A stretch of DNA of 64,000 bases from contig NZ_SRKY01000001.1 in the NCBI RefSeq assembly GCF_004803475.1, forward strand, positions 744,001 through 808,000, in the 5' to 3' direction. The stretch is from Aliishimia ponticola. GTDB lineage: Bacteria > Pseudomonadota > Alphaproteobacteria > Rhodobacterales > Rhodobacteraceae. The notes under the pieces are model-generated. The model was not told where the DNA came from. It saw nothing but the letters and a program-made list of their open reading frames with translations, and searched no databases. Positions 7,950 through 15,145 of the stretch are shown here, piece after piece; within the stretch, counting starts at the first letter, position 1, and the number at the start of each line of letters is the position of its first letter. The position numbers and the translations under genes were made by a program.

Positions 7950-8354
7950 ATGAAACCACTTCTTATACTACTCTCTCTTTGCTGTATTTTCCCCCCAAAT
8001 AAGGCCACCGCTCAACAGATTTCAGGCAACGACCTATATACAACGTGCACATCTGATAATTCAGTTATGCTGGGCTTCTGCATTGGCTATATAATCGGAA
8101 ACCTCGAAGGCCAGAACTGGGGCGCATTTCTCTTCTCCAAGTCGGCTGGTGAAGACTTAAGTACAGATGAGTTCAACCAAGCCGCCAATCGCGCCTTCTA
8201 CCATTGTGTACCCTCAAGCGCTTCGAACGAACAACTACGCGACGTAGTTACGAGCTATTTGCAGAACAATCCTGCCACTAGGCATGAATCAGCGCGCTAT
8301 CTTACGTGGCAGGCGTATCAAGAGGCATTCCCTTGCGACGAGGCCACAAAATGA
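7950..8354 (+). CDS. Secreted Rap1a/Tai immunity-like protein
   Basis: 134 residues starting at the ATG with a GAGG site 5 bases upstream. It has a signal peptide (MKPLLILLSLCC...ATAQ). The mature part follows the Rap1a/Tai pattern: CTSDN, GFCIGYIIG, CVPSS, then QLRDVVTSYLQNNP, an Ala-rich helix and a final FPC. Four or more cysteines could form the family's disulfides. Known Rap1a/Tai proteins protect against type VI amidase effectors in the periplasm, but many family members are orphans. No matching effector gene is nearby. It is visibly AT-rich compared with neighbours and sits between two genes usually found together, so it is likely an acquired passenger. Confidence 0.7.
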   Translation: MKPLLILLSLCCIFPPNKATAQQISGNDLYTTCTSDNSVMLGFCIGYIIGNLEGQNWGAFLFSKSAGEDLSTDEFNQAANRAFYHCVPSSASNEQLRDVVTSYLQNNPATRHESARYLTWQAYQEAFPCDEATK

Positions 8355-8611
8355 GAAACACGAGCCACATGAACTCGGCACCTCGTTGCACCGCTCGTTC
8401 AAAGCGAACTGGGAAACCTTGCCGCGCACCTGCAGTTCGTGGTTGGAGTGTATGTAGAATGCACGGTGCACGCGGCGGTGCGAAACCCGGCAAGGATCAC
8501 CCGGCGTATAAGCACGGGCTGCGTGGCACAGAATGGACAAACCTCCGAAAAGCCCTGAACGCCATCACCCGGGACGCACTTACGTCAACAAGGCTGATCG
8601 ATGGACAGTAA
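8351..8611 (+). CDS. HGG-motif small zinc-binding-like protein
   Basis: 86 residues with paired Cys motifs and the HGG-type signature: CTARSKRTGKPCRAPAVRGW, then CRMHGARGGAKPGKDHPAY and KHGLRG. The Cys/His spacing suggests a small zinc-binding fold. Such proteins are common in proteobacterial phage-like elements, but their function is not known. The ATG overlaps the stop of the preceding gene (ATGA). The C-terminal tail is a short helix (LRKALNAITRDAL). Confidence 0.8.
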   Translation: MRNTSHMNSAPRCTARSKRTGKPCRAPAVRGWSVCRMHGARGGAKPGKDHPAYKHGLRGTEWTNLRKALNAITRDALTSTRLIDGQ

Positions 8612-8747
8612 ACTGAACGACTTGAACCGGTGAACTCGCGATTTGTCCAAATGCTCGTTGAGCGCAGGATAGCGACTTTTGCACAACCTATAGCCACAAG
8701 CATAAATTTAAGCCGCTACACTTTATAGCCACCGACAGTCTGTGTTC

Positions 8748-9209
8748 TCAATTGGCCTCAGGTAACCCAATGGCCTTGAATACCGCTCCACATACCGGCG
8801 TTGTAAGGGCGCGAAACCTGTCAATGTCGAATTCTCGGATGCAAGCTTCTGTCAAGGCCTCAGTATAAGCGCGCTCCCGTTCTTGCTGTTTCTCTTTGAT
8901 TAGCTGCGCCCGGCGCTCGAACTCCGCAGCAAGTTCTGGCGAATGATATCTCCCACCTTCAAACACAAACTCGGTTTGGTAGGTCTCTTCTAGGCAACGT
9001 TTTCCCTTGGCTTTGTTCTCCGGACCGAGGTGGAAACGACTCCTCTGAGCCAGTTCCTCTGCATAGATTTCTGCGTCCTCGTCTTTGTCGAGAGTTTCGA
9101 CGCACACTTTTACCAACTCAGAATGGGACAAGTCCGAAATCGAGGTCTCAGCTAGGGTGAATGAGGCGCTATAAAATACAGCCAGTGCGGCAGCTGAAAT
9201 GGTTCTCAT
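8748..9209 (-). CDS. Secreted hypothetical protein
   Basis: 153 residues with a clear signal peptide (MRTISAAALAVFYSASFTLA) and a highly charged helical mature part rich in Glu, Lys and Arg (ERRAQLIKEKQQERERAYTEAL), with four Cys residues that could pair in the periplasm. A strong GGAGGA ribosome-binding site precedes the ATG on the minus strand. It is one of two clear minus-strand genes inside the island. No family recognised. Confidence 0.7.
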   Translation of the reverse strand: MRTISAAALAVFYSASFTLAETSISDLSHSELVKVCVETLDKDEDAEIYAEELAQRSRFHLGPENKAKGKRCLEETYQTEFVFEGGRYHSPELAAEFERRAQLIKEKQQERERAYTEALTEACIREFDIDRFRALTTPVCGAVFKAIGLPEAN

Positions 9210-9468
9210 ACAATATTTCCTCCTTCTCTGCGTCTGATAGTAAGACCTGTTTGGGTCCGAATTCCAAGGAACGTTTCGGGCTGGCTGCTGACCTTGGGAC
9301 GATGCGGATAAGCACTTAGCCGCTCAGCACGCGAGTTCGCACAGCTTCTGGACGTGCAATGAGGCTGGGCTTAACGTCGTTCAAATGAACCAAAGACGTC
9401 CGACCTGGACCCGTGATGAACTCATATTGGCGCTTGTCGCACTGCAAAAACACTAGAATGGCGTTGAA
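9210..9468. other. Gene-poor stretch inside the element
   Basis: Apart from the HNH-like remnant (9385-9456), this 259-bp stretch shows no convincing gene. It carries the upstream region of the minus-strand secreted protein and may hold the promoter for the following plus-strand genes. Confidence 0.5.
9385..9456 (+). pseudogene. Remnant of an HNH endonuclease N-terminus
   Basis: A 23-codon frame reads MNQRRPTWTRDELILALVAL and then stops. The WTRDELILAL segment is the characteristic start of a family of HNH restriction-type endonucleases, where it is followed by DLY and a C-terminal HNH domain. Here neither follows before or after the stop. I infer a gene truncated to its first 20 residues. 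Confidence 0.5.
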
Positions 9469-9702
9469 GTGAAAAAAATCCTAGGTGCTTTCATAACAAG
9501 AGCCGGTGAGCTTGCTATAGTAAATCCCAACATTGCGGTAAGTGGGTCAGTGTTTCCATTAGAAGGCGTTATCTGTAGCAAAGAAGGTAGTACTCGGCCG
9601 TGTAAGTGGACCACACATGGCGAAGCGTCTATCACGGTAACACATCCGGACGATTTACTCGATGAAGCCGAGTATCCCCCAGAGTGGTTTTCGGTAAGAT
9701 AA
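9469..9702 (+). CDS. Small hypothetical protein
   Basis: 77 residues from a GTG start; the ribosome-binding site (GTTGAA) is weak. The product has a hydrophobic N-terminus (ILGAFITRAGELAIV) that is not a clear signal peptide, two Cys residues and an acidic C-terminal part (HPDDLLDEAEYPPEWF). It ends 1 bp before the nuclease gene, consistent with a two-gene unit. Base composition is AT-rich. No family recognised. Confidence 0.5.
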   Translation: MKKILGAFITRAGELAIVNPNIAVSGSVFPLEGVICSKEGSTRPCKWTTHGEASITVTHPDDLLDEAEYPPEWFSVR

Positions 9703-9703
9703 T

Positions 9704-10096
9704 ATGCGTTATTTGATCTCAGTTTTTTCCATTTGGCTGGCCGTGCCCGCCATCGCTCAATCTCTGCATGTTAGGGATGCAGACACAATCGTAGTGGATG
9801 GAACACCTGTGCGCCTCAATGGCGTGGATGCGCCGGAACTTGGCACGCAGTCTGGGCAGAATGCAAAGCGCTGGATGGTCAACTACCTACGAGGCAAGTC
9901 AATCACTTGCGAACTGAACGGCGACCGCACGCATGATCGTTGGGTGGGTGTTTGTTTCGCTGATGGTCAGGACATTGGCGCAGCGGTCATAGCTGCCGGT
10001 CATGCCTTGGACTGTGCTAGGTTCTCTGGCGGGCGCTATGCGAGACTTGAAACACCTGCCGCACGTTCACGTTTGCGAAGAGCAAGATACTGCTGA
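9704..10096 (+). CDS. Secreted SNase-like (thermonuclease-fold) nuclease
   Basis: 130 residues: signal peptide (MRYLISVFSIWLAVPAIAQS), then a staphylococcal-nuclease-like OB fold with HVRDADTIVVDGTPVRLNGVDAPELG, which contains the Asp, Arg and Glu expected at the active site. The region that normally supplies the second catalytic Arg reads HDRWVGVCF; Arg is present but the usual YGR spacing is not, so activity is uncertain. The C-terminus (LDCARFSGGRYARLE) matches alphaproteobacterial versions. It probably acts on nucleic acid outside the cytoplasm. Confidence 0.85.
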   Translation: MRYLISVFSIWLAVPAIAQSLHVRDADTIVVDGTPVRLNGVDAPELGTQSGQNAKRWMVNYLRGKSITCELNGDRTHDRWVGVCFADGQDIGAAVIAAGHALDCARFSGGRYARLETPAARSRLRRARYC

Positions 10097-10105
10097 TACC
10101 TAGTC

Positions 10106-10345
10106 TCAGTCCTCCGGGAACTTGTAATTATCGTCCGTAGGACTTGAAGCGATGAAGCGGTTGGACTTCTGCCCAATAAGCCGATCTATAAAAGCTATCT
10201 CTTCCTTGCGGTCTGCCTTGAGCTGTTGTCGGCGCAACCGTTGTGCTTCTGTCCTTGCCCGCTTCTTCTTGGGTTTCTTTTTCTCAGCCTGTGGCCGCAA
10301 CTCATCGAGGGCTTCCTTCAAGACAATTTCCCACGGTTTGGGCAT
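10106..10345 (-). CDS. Small lysine/arginine-rich hypothetical protein
   Basis: 79 residues, strongly basic in the middle (EKKKPKKKRARTEAQRLRRQ), with acidic ends, suggesting a nucleic-acid-binding or coiled-coil helix. A GCGGAG ribosome-binding site precedes the ATG. It is divergent from the membrane protein gene on the other side of a repeat-rich regulatory region (10411-10490). No family recognised. Confidence 0.6.
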   Translation of the reverse strand: MPKPWEIVLKEALDELRPQAEKKKPKKKRARTEAQRLRRQQLKADRKEEIAFIDRLIGQKSNRFIASSPTDDNYKFPED

Positions 10346-10410
10346 GTGAGACTCCGCACATCAGCTTTACAAAGAACTAGTATAAACACCTTACGTCCGT
10401 TGTGTAGTTA

Positions 10411-10490
10411 TACGTAAGCCTGCATTTGCGTACTTACGCAAGTGCGTAGCTATGAACTTATGCGTTTGCGGTTTGGGGCATTTGCGGTAT
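10411..10490. promoter_or_regulatory. Iterated palindromic operator region between divergent genes
   Basis: Three half-sites alternate in orientation with 2-bp spacers: TGCGTA (10427-10432), TACGCA (10435-10440) and TGCGTA (10443-10448). Adjacent pairs form two overlapping perfect inverted repeats. A TACGTA palindrome (10411-10416), a GCATTTGCG (10422-10430), and repeats of TTTGCGGT (10465-10472, 10481-10488) flank them. The position between divergent element genes suggests cooperative regulator binding; an origin with iterons is an alternative. Confidence 0.5.
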
Positions 10491-10515
10491 CCCAAATATA
10501 ATGGAACAGGCGACT

Positions 10516-10881
10516 ATGAACTGGGCGAGAGGTCTATTCAGACTGTGGTTGGTGTTGTCCGTTTTTTGGATAGCAACATTGGCAGTCGCTATGAGACCAG
10601 ACCTACAGTGGAGCCAATACACTGAAAGTTACGCGCAAGCTGAAGAATTGGCCCGGGACCTGAGAGAAGGCGTTACGGCTGAAAGTCTGACAGAAGCACA
10701 AGCGGAAGCGGTACTACGGGCGAAGGAAGAATTGTTCCTGCGTACTGACAAGAAGGTTCAAAGTAGCTGGTCAACTATCACGGCCTTCTTGGCCATTGGC
10801 CCAGGGGTTGCCGCTGGTTTGTTTGTGATTGGGTTTTCTCTGCTTTGGGCGTTTCGTGGTTTTCGAGGTCAATCGAAATGA
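10516..10881 (+). CDS. Small two-helix membrane protein
   Basis: 121 residues from the ATG at 10516, which is preceded by ACAGG at proper spacing; an in-frame ATG at 10501 would add five residues. It has an N-terminal membrane helix (LFRLWLVLSVFWIATLAVAM), a charged helical loop rich in Glu/Ala, and a C-terminal membrane helix (FLAIGPGVAAGLFVIGFSLL). No family function is known to me. Its TGA overlaps the ATG of a decayed parA-like gene, so it was probably the first gene of a parA-linked pair. Confidence 0.65.
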   Translation: MNWARGLFRLWLVLSVFWIATLAVAMRPDLQWSQYTESYAQAEELARDLREGVTAESLTEAQAEAVLRAKEELFLRTDKKVQSSWSTITAFLAIGPGVAAGLFVIGFSLLWAFRGFRGQSK

Positions 10882-10941
10882 AAACAATTCTAGTAGCCGC
10901 TCGAAAATGGGGCCGGGAAAACCACCTTGGCCTACAATGAT
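10878..10941 (+). pseudogene. ParA-type ATPase remnant with frameshift in the P-loop
   Basis: An ATG overlapping the previous stop begins MKTILVAARK, the canonical first strand of ParA ATPases. After that the frame breaks: the DNA continues in the +1 frame as GAGKTTLAYND, the ParA Walker A motif. A 2-bp loss between 10907 and 10912 would explain it, since restoring two bases gives the usual RKGGAGKTTLA. The original frame stops at 10938. No further ParA homology follows before the right end of the element, so the gene is both frameshifted and truncated. Confidence 0.7.
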
Positions 10942-10975
10942 ACTGTGGGAAGGCAAACGCCCTACGCCGCGCAAA

Positions 10976-10999
10976 TGTGGGGGATCAAATGGGGGACAC
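10976..10999. promoter_or_regulatory. Candidate integrase arm-type sites, right end
   Basis: The pair GTGGGGGATCAA and ATGGGGGACAC lies about 50 bp inside attR and mirrors the G-rich pair at 1845-1867 near attL. In the excised circle these would flank attP on both sides, as expected for arm-type binding sites. The assignment rests on repetition and position only. Confidence 0.5.
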
Positions 11000-11049
11000 G
11001 CTCAAAACGTTTGAAAAAACACAAGTATTATCAAAACCCAAGACTAGGT

Positions 11050-11067
11050 TTGTGGCGGAGAGGAAGG
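11050..11067. repeat. attR: 18-bp direct repeat at the tRNA-Ser 3' end
   Basis: Identical to 1709-1726. It covers the encoded CCA, discriminator, 3' acceptor strand and the first bases of the T-stem of tRNA-Ser, read on the plus strand. It marks the right boundary of the element and leaves the tRNA gene intact. Confidence 0.9.
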
Positions 11068-11142
11068 GATTCGAACCCTCGAGACGGTTCCCCGCCTACA
11101 CACTTTCCAGGCGTGCGCCTTCGACCACTCGGCCACCTCTCC
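11053..11142 (-). tRNA. tRNA-Ser (anticodon GGA)
   Basis: 90-nt class II tRNA on the minus strand. The acceptor arms GGAGAGG and CCTCTCC pair, followed by discriminator G and an encoded CCA. The anticodon stem CACGC/GTGTG holds the loop CTGGAAA, giving anticodon GGA (reads UCC/UCU). A long variable arm (TAGGCGGGGAACCGTCT) and the T-loop GGTTCGAATCC identify it as serine. It serves as the attachment site for the 9.3-kb element lying on its 3' side. Confidence 0.97.
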
Positions 11143-11224
11143 GCCGGCGGGTATATGAAATTCCGCTGGGGGGATGCAAGGCCGAATGTGTTAATATGTT
11201 AAATGGTTTGTCGAAAATTTTAGT

Positions 11225-11854
11225 TCAGCCATACGCGCGTTGTGGCAGGAACTCGAAATGATCGTTGAAACCGGACGAGGCTGGCGCGGATTTTGCGGCG
11301 AACCGGCCCGGCAAGGCCCGTTCCAGCACGCTGAGCGGGATCGCATCCACGGCTTCGTTCGAATGATCTGGCGCTTTTGCAAGAACCGGGCGCATCACGT
11401 TTGAGCGGCGCTCCACTTGCGGATGCTCCATTTGCGGGCGTTCGATCTGGGCACGCTCCGGCATGGGACGGTCCATGGCGGGTTTCGGCGCGCTTTGTTC
11501 CGGCGCGGGCCGCTTGGGCGCGGCGGATGTCACTGTTACAGGGCGGCTTGGGCGCACCGGCGCAGCAGCGGTCGCGGCGACAGGTTCTGGCTTGGGCCGG
11601 TTGTGGCGCGTTGCAAAACGGCTGAAGGGCGCGGTTTCTGCCTCTTGGCCTGCATCCCGGTCACGCGCCTCATCGGCGGCAGGGTCGCGGCGATCCATGA
11701 CCATCTGATTTGCGTCAGACCGATGCGGCGCAGACTGTGCCAAAAGGATATCTTCGCGCACATGCGTCGTTGCGAAACGCGACAAGGGTTCGTTTTCCTG
11801 CATCCCGTAAGACGCATTCGACTTCAGCATACGGCTCAAAAACGATCCCGGCAT
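11225..11854 (-). CDS. Hypothetical protein with repeated SRFAT motif
   Basis: 209 residues, no signal peptide or membrane segment. Two copies of a short motif, PLSRFATTH near residue 25 and PFSRFATRH near 75, frame a disordered Pro/Arg/Glu-rich middle; the C-terminus is more ordered (DAIPLSVLERALPGRF). Repeated short linear motifs in a disordered protein suggest docking to a partner. I chose the ATG at 11854 because GGGAG precedes it; an upstream in-frame GTG is less likely. No known family. Confidence 0.65.
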   Translation of the reverse strand: MPGSFLSRMLKSNASYGMQENEPLSRFATTHVREDILLAQSAPHRSDANQMVMDRRDPAADEARDRDAGQEAETAPFSRFATRHNRPKPEPVAATAAAPVRPSRPVTVTSAAPKRPAPEQSAPKPAMDRPMPERAQIERPQMEHPQVERRSNVMRPVLAKAPDHSNEAVDAIPLSVLERALPGRFAAKSAPASSGFNDHFEFLPQRAYG

Positions 11855-11984
11855 TTCGCACTCCCGCTTCACCACGTTGATGTGGACTGATTGTAATTCT
11901 TCACAACTGGTCCGAGTTAAGGCGGCGAAATGGGCAAGAAGCGGCGCAGTAAAGCGGCACTTTCAGAACGTTTTTGTGGCGAGA

Positions 11985-12704
11985 TTAAGACTCCAGTTCG
12001 ACGTAGACGCGCCGGTTCTGGCGCCCTTTCTTCTGGATCTTGCCCAGCTTGATCGCGCCGATCTCGCCGGTGCGGGCCACATGGGTGCCGCCACAGGGCT
12101 GCAAATCCATCGTCTCCACCCCCTGCCCGATCCGCACCAGCCGAATCCGTCCGGTTCCGCGCGGCGGCTGAACCGACATGGTCTTCACAAGGCCCGGATT
12201 GGCATCGAGTTCGGCATCGGTGATCCATTCATCGGACACCGGCGCATCGGTGGCGACCAGTTCGCTTAACGCCTCTTCAATCGCGTCGCGGTTTTCCGGT
12301 GCATCCGGCATGTTGAAATCAAGCCGCCCGCGCCCCGCACTGATCGCGCCGCCGGTCACGGCGAAAGGCACCACGACCGACAAAAGATGCAGCGCGGTAT
12401 GCACCCGCATGTGTTTGTGCCGCCGGTCCCAATCGAGGGTCTGCGTCACTTCTTGGCCCAGATCGGGCAGCTCGCGCGGCTCTGCCGGAACCAGAACGAT
12501 CTGATCGCCGTCGCCCTTGATCGCCGTTGCAATCGTCAGCGCGCCCCCATCCCAGGTGATGCTGCCGGAATCGCCCGGCTGACCGCCGCCAGTGGGATAG
12601 AAAACGCTTTGGTCAAGGATCAGACCGCCCTCGCCCGTGATCGCGGTGACCCGGCCGGGTGCGGTCCGCAAGTATGGATCGTCGCGAAAGAGCATTACGG
12701 TCAT
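11985..12704 (-). CDS. alaX: Alanyl-tRNA editing protein (AlaX type)
   Basis: 239-residue homologue of the alanyl-tRNA synthetase editing domain, which hydrolyses mischarged Ser- or Gly-tRNA(Ala). Both zinc-binding elements are visible: HTALHLL near residue 100 (His-x3-His) and CGGTHVARTGEIG near 205 (Cys and His). The N-terminal half (ILDQSVFYPTGGGQPGDSG) is the AlaRS-like lead domain. Its ATG overlaps the stop of the mechanosensitive channel gene (ATGA), so they are co-translated. Confidence 0.93.
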   Translation of the reverse strand: MTVMLFRDDPYLRTAPGRVTAITGEGGLILDQSVFYPTGGGQPGDSGSITWDGGALTIATAIKGDGDQIVLVPAEPRELPDLGQEVTQTLDWDRRHKHMRVHTALHLLSVVVPFAVTGGAISAGRGRLDFNMPDAPENRDAIEEALSELVATDAPVSDEWITDAELDANPGLVKTMSVQPPRGTGRIRLVRIGQGVETMDLQPCGGTHVARTGEIGAIKLGKIQKKGRQNRRVYVELES

Positions 12705-15142
12705 TTGTCGGAATCCTCGCCCGGGCCAGCGCTATCGGGGTGAAACTCGCGCACATCTTCGCTGGGTTGCGGCTGCGCGCCCGTGGGCGGTGCTTCTTCC
12801 GGGGCGTCTTGCGGCGTATTCTCGCCCCGCAGCGCTTCGGCATTGCGCAGCCACAGATCCTGTTGCGGGAACGGAATCTCGATCCCTTCCTTCGCGAACC
12901 GCTCTGCGATCTGGTGATTCAGTTCCGTGCGCACGCCAAGCCCGAACCCGATATCGCGCAGGATGACCCGCACTTCGAAGTCGAGCGATGACGCACCGAA
13001 CGCGGTGAAGATGATAGAGGGCGCAGGATTCAGCAGCACCATCGGATGCGCTTCGGCGATCTCGCGCAAGATCGACTCGACCCGCCGGGTATCGGTGCCA
13101 TAGGCAACCCCAACGGGCAGAATGATCCGCCCCACCGTATTGCCGCGCGTGTAGTTGGTAACCGTTCCGCTGACCAGGTCGGCATTGGGGACGATCACGT
13201 CAGAGCGGTCAAAGGTCTGAATCCGGGTGGAGCGCACGGAAATCTTAGACACCGTCCCGTGCTGGCCGCCGACCTCGATCCAGTCGCCCTCACTGATCGG
13301 ACGTTCGATCAGCAGGATGATCCCGGACACGAAGTTGGAGACGATGTTCTGCAGACCGAAACCGATACCGACGGACAGCGCACCAGCGACCAGCGCCAGA
13401 GAGCTAAGATCAATCCCGGCCGCCGTAATCGCGATGACCGCCGCAAGGAAAATCCCCACATAGCCAAGGCCAGACACCAGCGCATTCTGCGCGCCCGTGT
13501 CGATCCGGGTCTTCGGCAGGACAGAGGTTTTCAGCGCATTCTGCAGCAGCCGCGTCAGCAAGTAACCGGCGGCGAACAGCACTGCAAAGGTGACGAAATC
13601 GATGGGCGAGATGGTCGTTTCCCCAACGGTGAAACCGCCAAGGAACGCGGTCCACAGCTCTGTCAGGTCCGCCACCCGCGCGCCCCAGATCAATGCCAGC
13701 AGCGGCGCCGCGATCACGACAAGTGCCAGCCCCATCAGAACAGCCACAAGACTGTCACGCGCCGCCTGCCCCTGCCCGGTAATCAGCCCGTAAACATCGC
13801 TGAAGAAGCGTTGCAGCGTCACCACGAAGCCCAGCACGCCCAACGTGGCGATCATCGGAAAGAGCAGCGCAGAACTGACAGAACCATAGCCAATCGCCGC
13901 CATAACCGGCGACACGACCGCGGCCACCTGCGCGGAGAGCCCGCCAATACGCACCAGCCGCGCAAGGCCCTGGCCACTGCCCGGCCCTGTATCGGCTTCT
14001 TCTTCGTCATCCCCTGCTTCCAGCCGGTAGCTGCGCAGAATATGCCCGAAGCGGTACAGGATCAGGCCCAGCACCACCAACAAGGGGAACTGGATCACGG
14101 CCTCCGACGAGCGGTCGAATTCGGAGATCTGGAACATCAGGTCCATCAGCCCCCAAAGCACCACCAGCAAAGCAATTACGTTGACGTAAAAGCGTGCCTC
14201 GGTCCGGCGTTCTTGCGGCAATTGGATCAGCGCGTCGTCCTCATTGCGCGAGAACAGTTGTTCCGCCAGCCAACGGTGGCCCAACACCACGAAGGCCATT
14301 TCGGGCAGTACATCAAGGATCGCGGTGCCGCGTGTGCCCACAAGACCCGTCGCGGTCAGCGCCTCTTTCAACGCATAGATACCGGCCAGCGGCAGCGCGA
14401 TACGCAAAAGCGAGATGACGAAGCTCCAGACGCCGGAACCGGCGCCGCCGAACTGACGCAGATAATTGCCAAGGCGCGTGGACCAGCGCCGCCCACGGGC
14501 CAGCAGGATCGTCGCGACCGCCATCAACAGCAGAACCAACGGCAGTTGTTCCTGCGCCGCGGCCAGTTTGTCCTCGTCCTGCAAGACCCGCGCTTCGGTG
14601 GCGACATCGCTCACCGCCTCGCCCAGATCCTTGAGCGTGCCCGGCCATAGCACCGGGTTCAGCGGCGACGGCCCCAATGACAGCAGGCGTTCGGTCTGCC
14701 GTTCCCGGATGATGTCGTCGATCTCGCCTATCAGACCATCGGCGCGGGTATAGGCCTCTTCCGCCGTTTGCACCGGCGCCAGAAGCTCGGACAGTTGCCG
14801 GTTCAGTTCCGCCCGGCGCGCGGTGATATCGGTGGGTTCATCCCCATCCTCGGGCGCCTCGCCAAGCGCCGCGATCTGCGCCCGCAGCGTTGAAATACGG
14901 TCAGCGTTGGCCTTGCGTGCCTGATCGAATTCCGACCGGAAGGTGACCAACTGTTCCCGCAGGCTTTCCAGTTCCTCGTTGGTATCCTCGCCGCTATCGA
15001 TAGAGGCCTCGGCTTGCGACGCGACGGTTTCCCATTCGCTGTAATCCGGGGCGGTAGCACTGGAGGCCGATTGAGCAAGCGCTGCATGTGACAGGCACAG
15101 CACCAAAAGAAACGCGGCGAAGATACGACGGAACATGGTCAT
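12701..15142 (-). CDS. Large mechanosensitive channel, DUF3772/MscS family
   Basis: 813 residues. A signal peptide (FRRIFAAFLLVLCLSHAALA) is followed by a periplasmic coiled-coil DUF3772 region (about 30-190), multiple membrane helices, then the MscS core. The pore-lining helix and beta domain are clear (GFGLQNIVSNFVSGIILLIE, then RPISEGDWIEVGGQHGTVSK). It should release solutes on hypo-osmotic shock. The C-terminal tail is acidic and Pro/Glu-rich. It lies 3 bp downstream of cysK, overlaps alaX, and probably belongs to the trgA-trgB-cysK transcription unit. Confidence 0.92.
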   Translation of the reverse strand: MTMFRRIFAAFLLVLCLSHAALAQSASSATAPDYSEWETVASQAEASIDSGEDTNEELESLREQLVTFRSEFDQARKANADRISTLRAQIAALGEAPEDGDEPTDITARRAELNRQLSELLAPVQTAEEAYTRADGLIGEIDDIIRERQTERLLSLGPSPLNPVLWPGTLKDLGEAVSDVATEARVLQDEDKLAAAQEQLPLVLLLMAVATILLARGRRWSTRLGNYLRQFGGAGSGVWSFVISLLRIALPLAGIYALKEALTATGLVGTRGTAILDVLPEMAFVVLGHRWLAEQLFSRNEDDALIQLPQERRTEARFYVNVIALLVVLWGLMDLMFQISEFDRSSEAVIQFPLLVVLGLILYRFGHILRSYRLEAGDDEEEADTGPGSGQGLARLVRIGGLSAQVAAVVSPVMAAIGYGSVSSALLFPMIATLGVLGFVVTLQRFFSDVYGLITGQGQAARDSLVAVLMGLALVVIAAPLLALIWGARVADLTELWTAFLGGFTVGETTISPIDFVTFAVLFAAGYLLTRLLQNALKTSVLPKTRIDTGAQNALVSGLGYVGIFLAAVIAITAAGIDLSSLALVAGALSVGIGFGLQNIVSNFVSGIILLIERPISEGDWIEVGGQHGTVSKISVRSTRIQTFDRSDVIVPNADLVSGTVTNYTRGNTVGRIILPVGVAYGTDTRRVESILREIAEAHPMVLLNPAPSIIFTAFGASSLDFEVRVILRDIGFGLGVRTELNHQIAERFAKEGIEIPFPQQDLWLRNAEALRGENTPQDAPEEAPPTGAQPQPSEDVREFHPDSAGPGEDSDK

Positions 15143-15145
15143 GGA

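Noticed and set aside
13046-14650. Long plus-strand open frame of 534 codons
   Set aside because: It lies antisense to the clear DUF3772/MscS channel gene, has a biased Arg/His/Gln composition typical of reverse-strand reading of high-GC genes, and shows no family motif.
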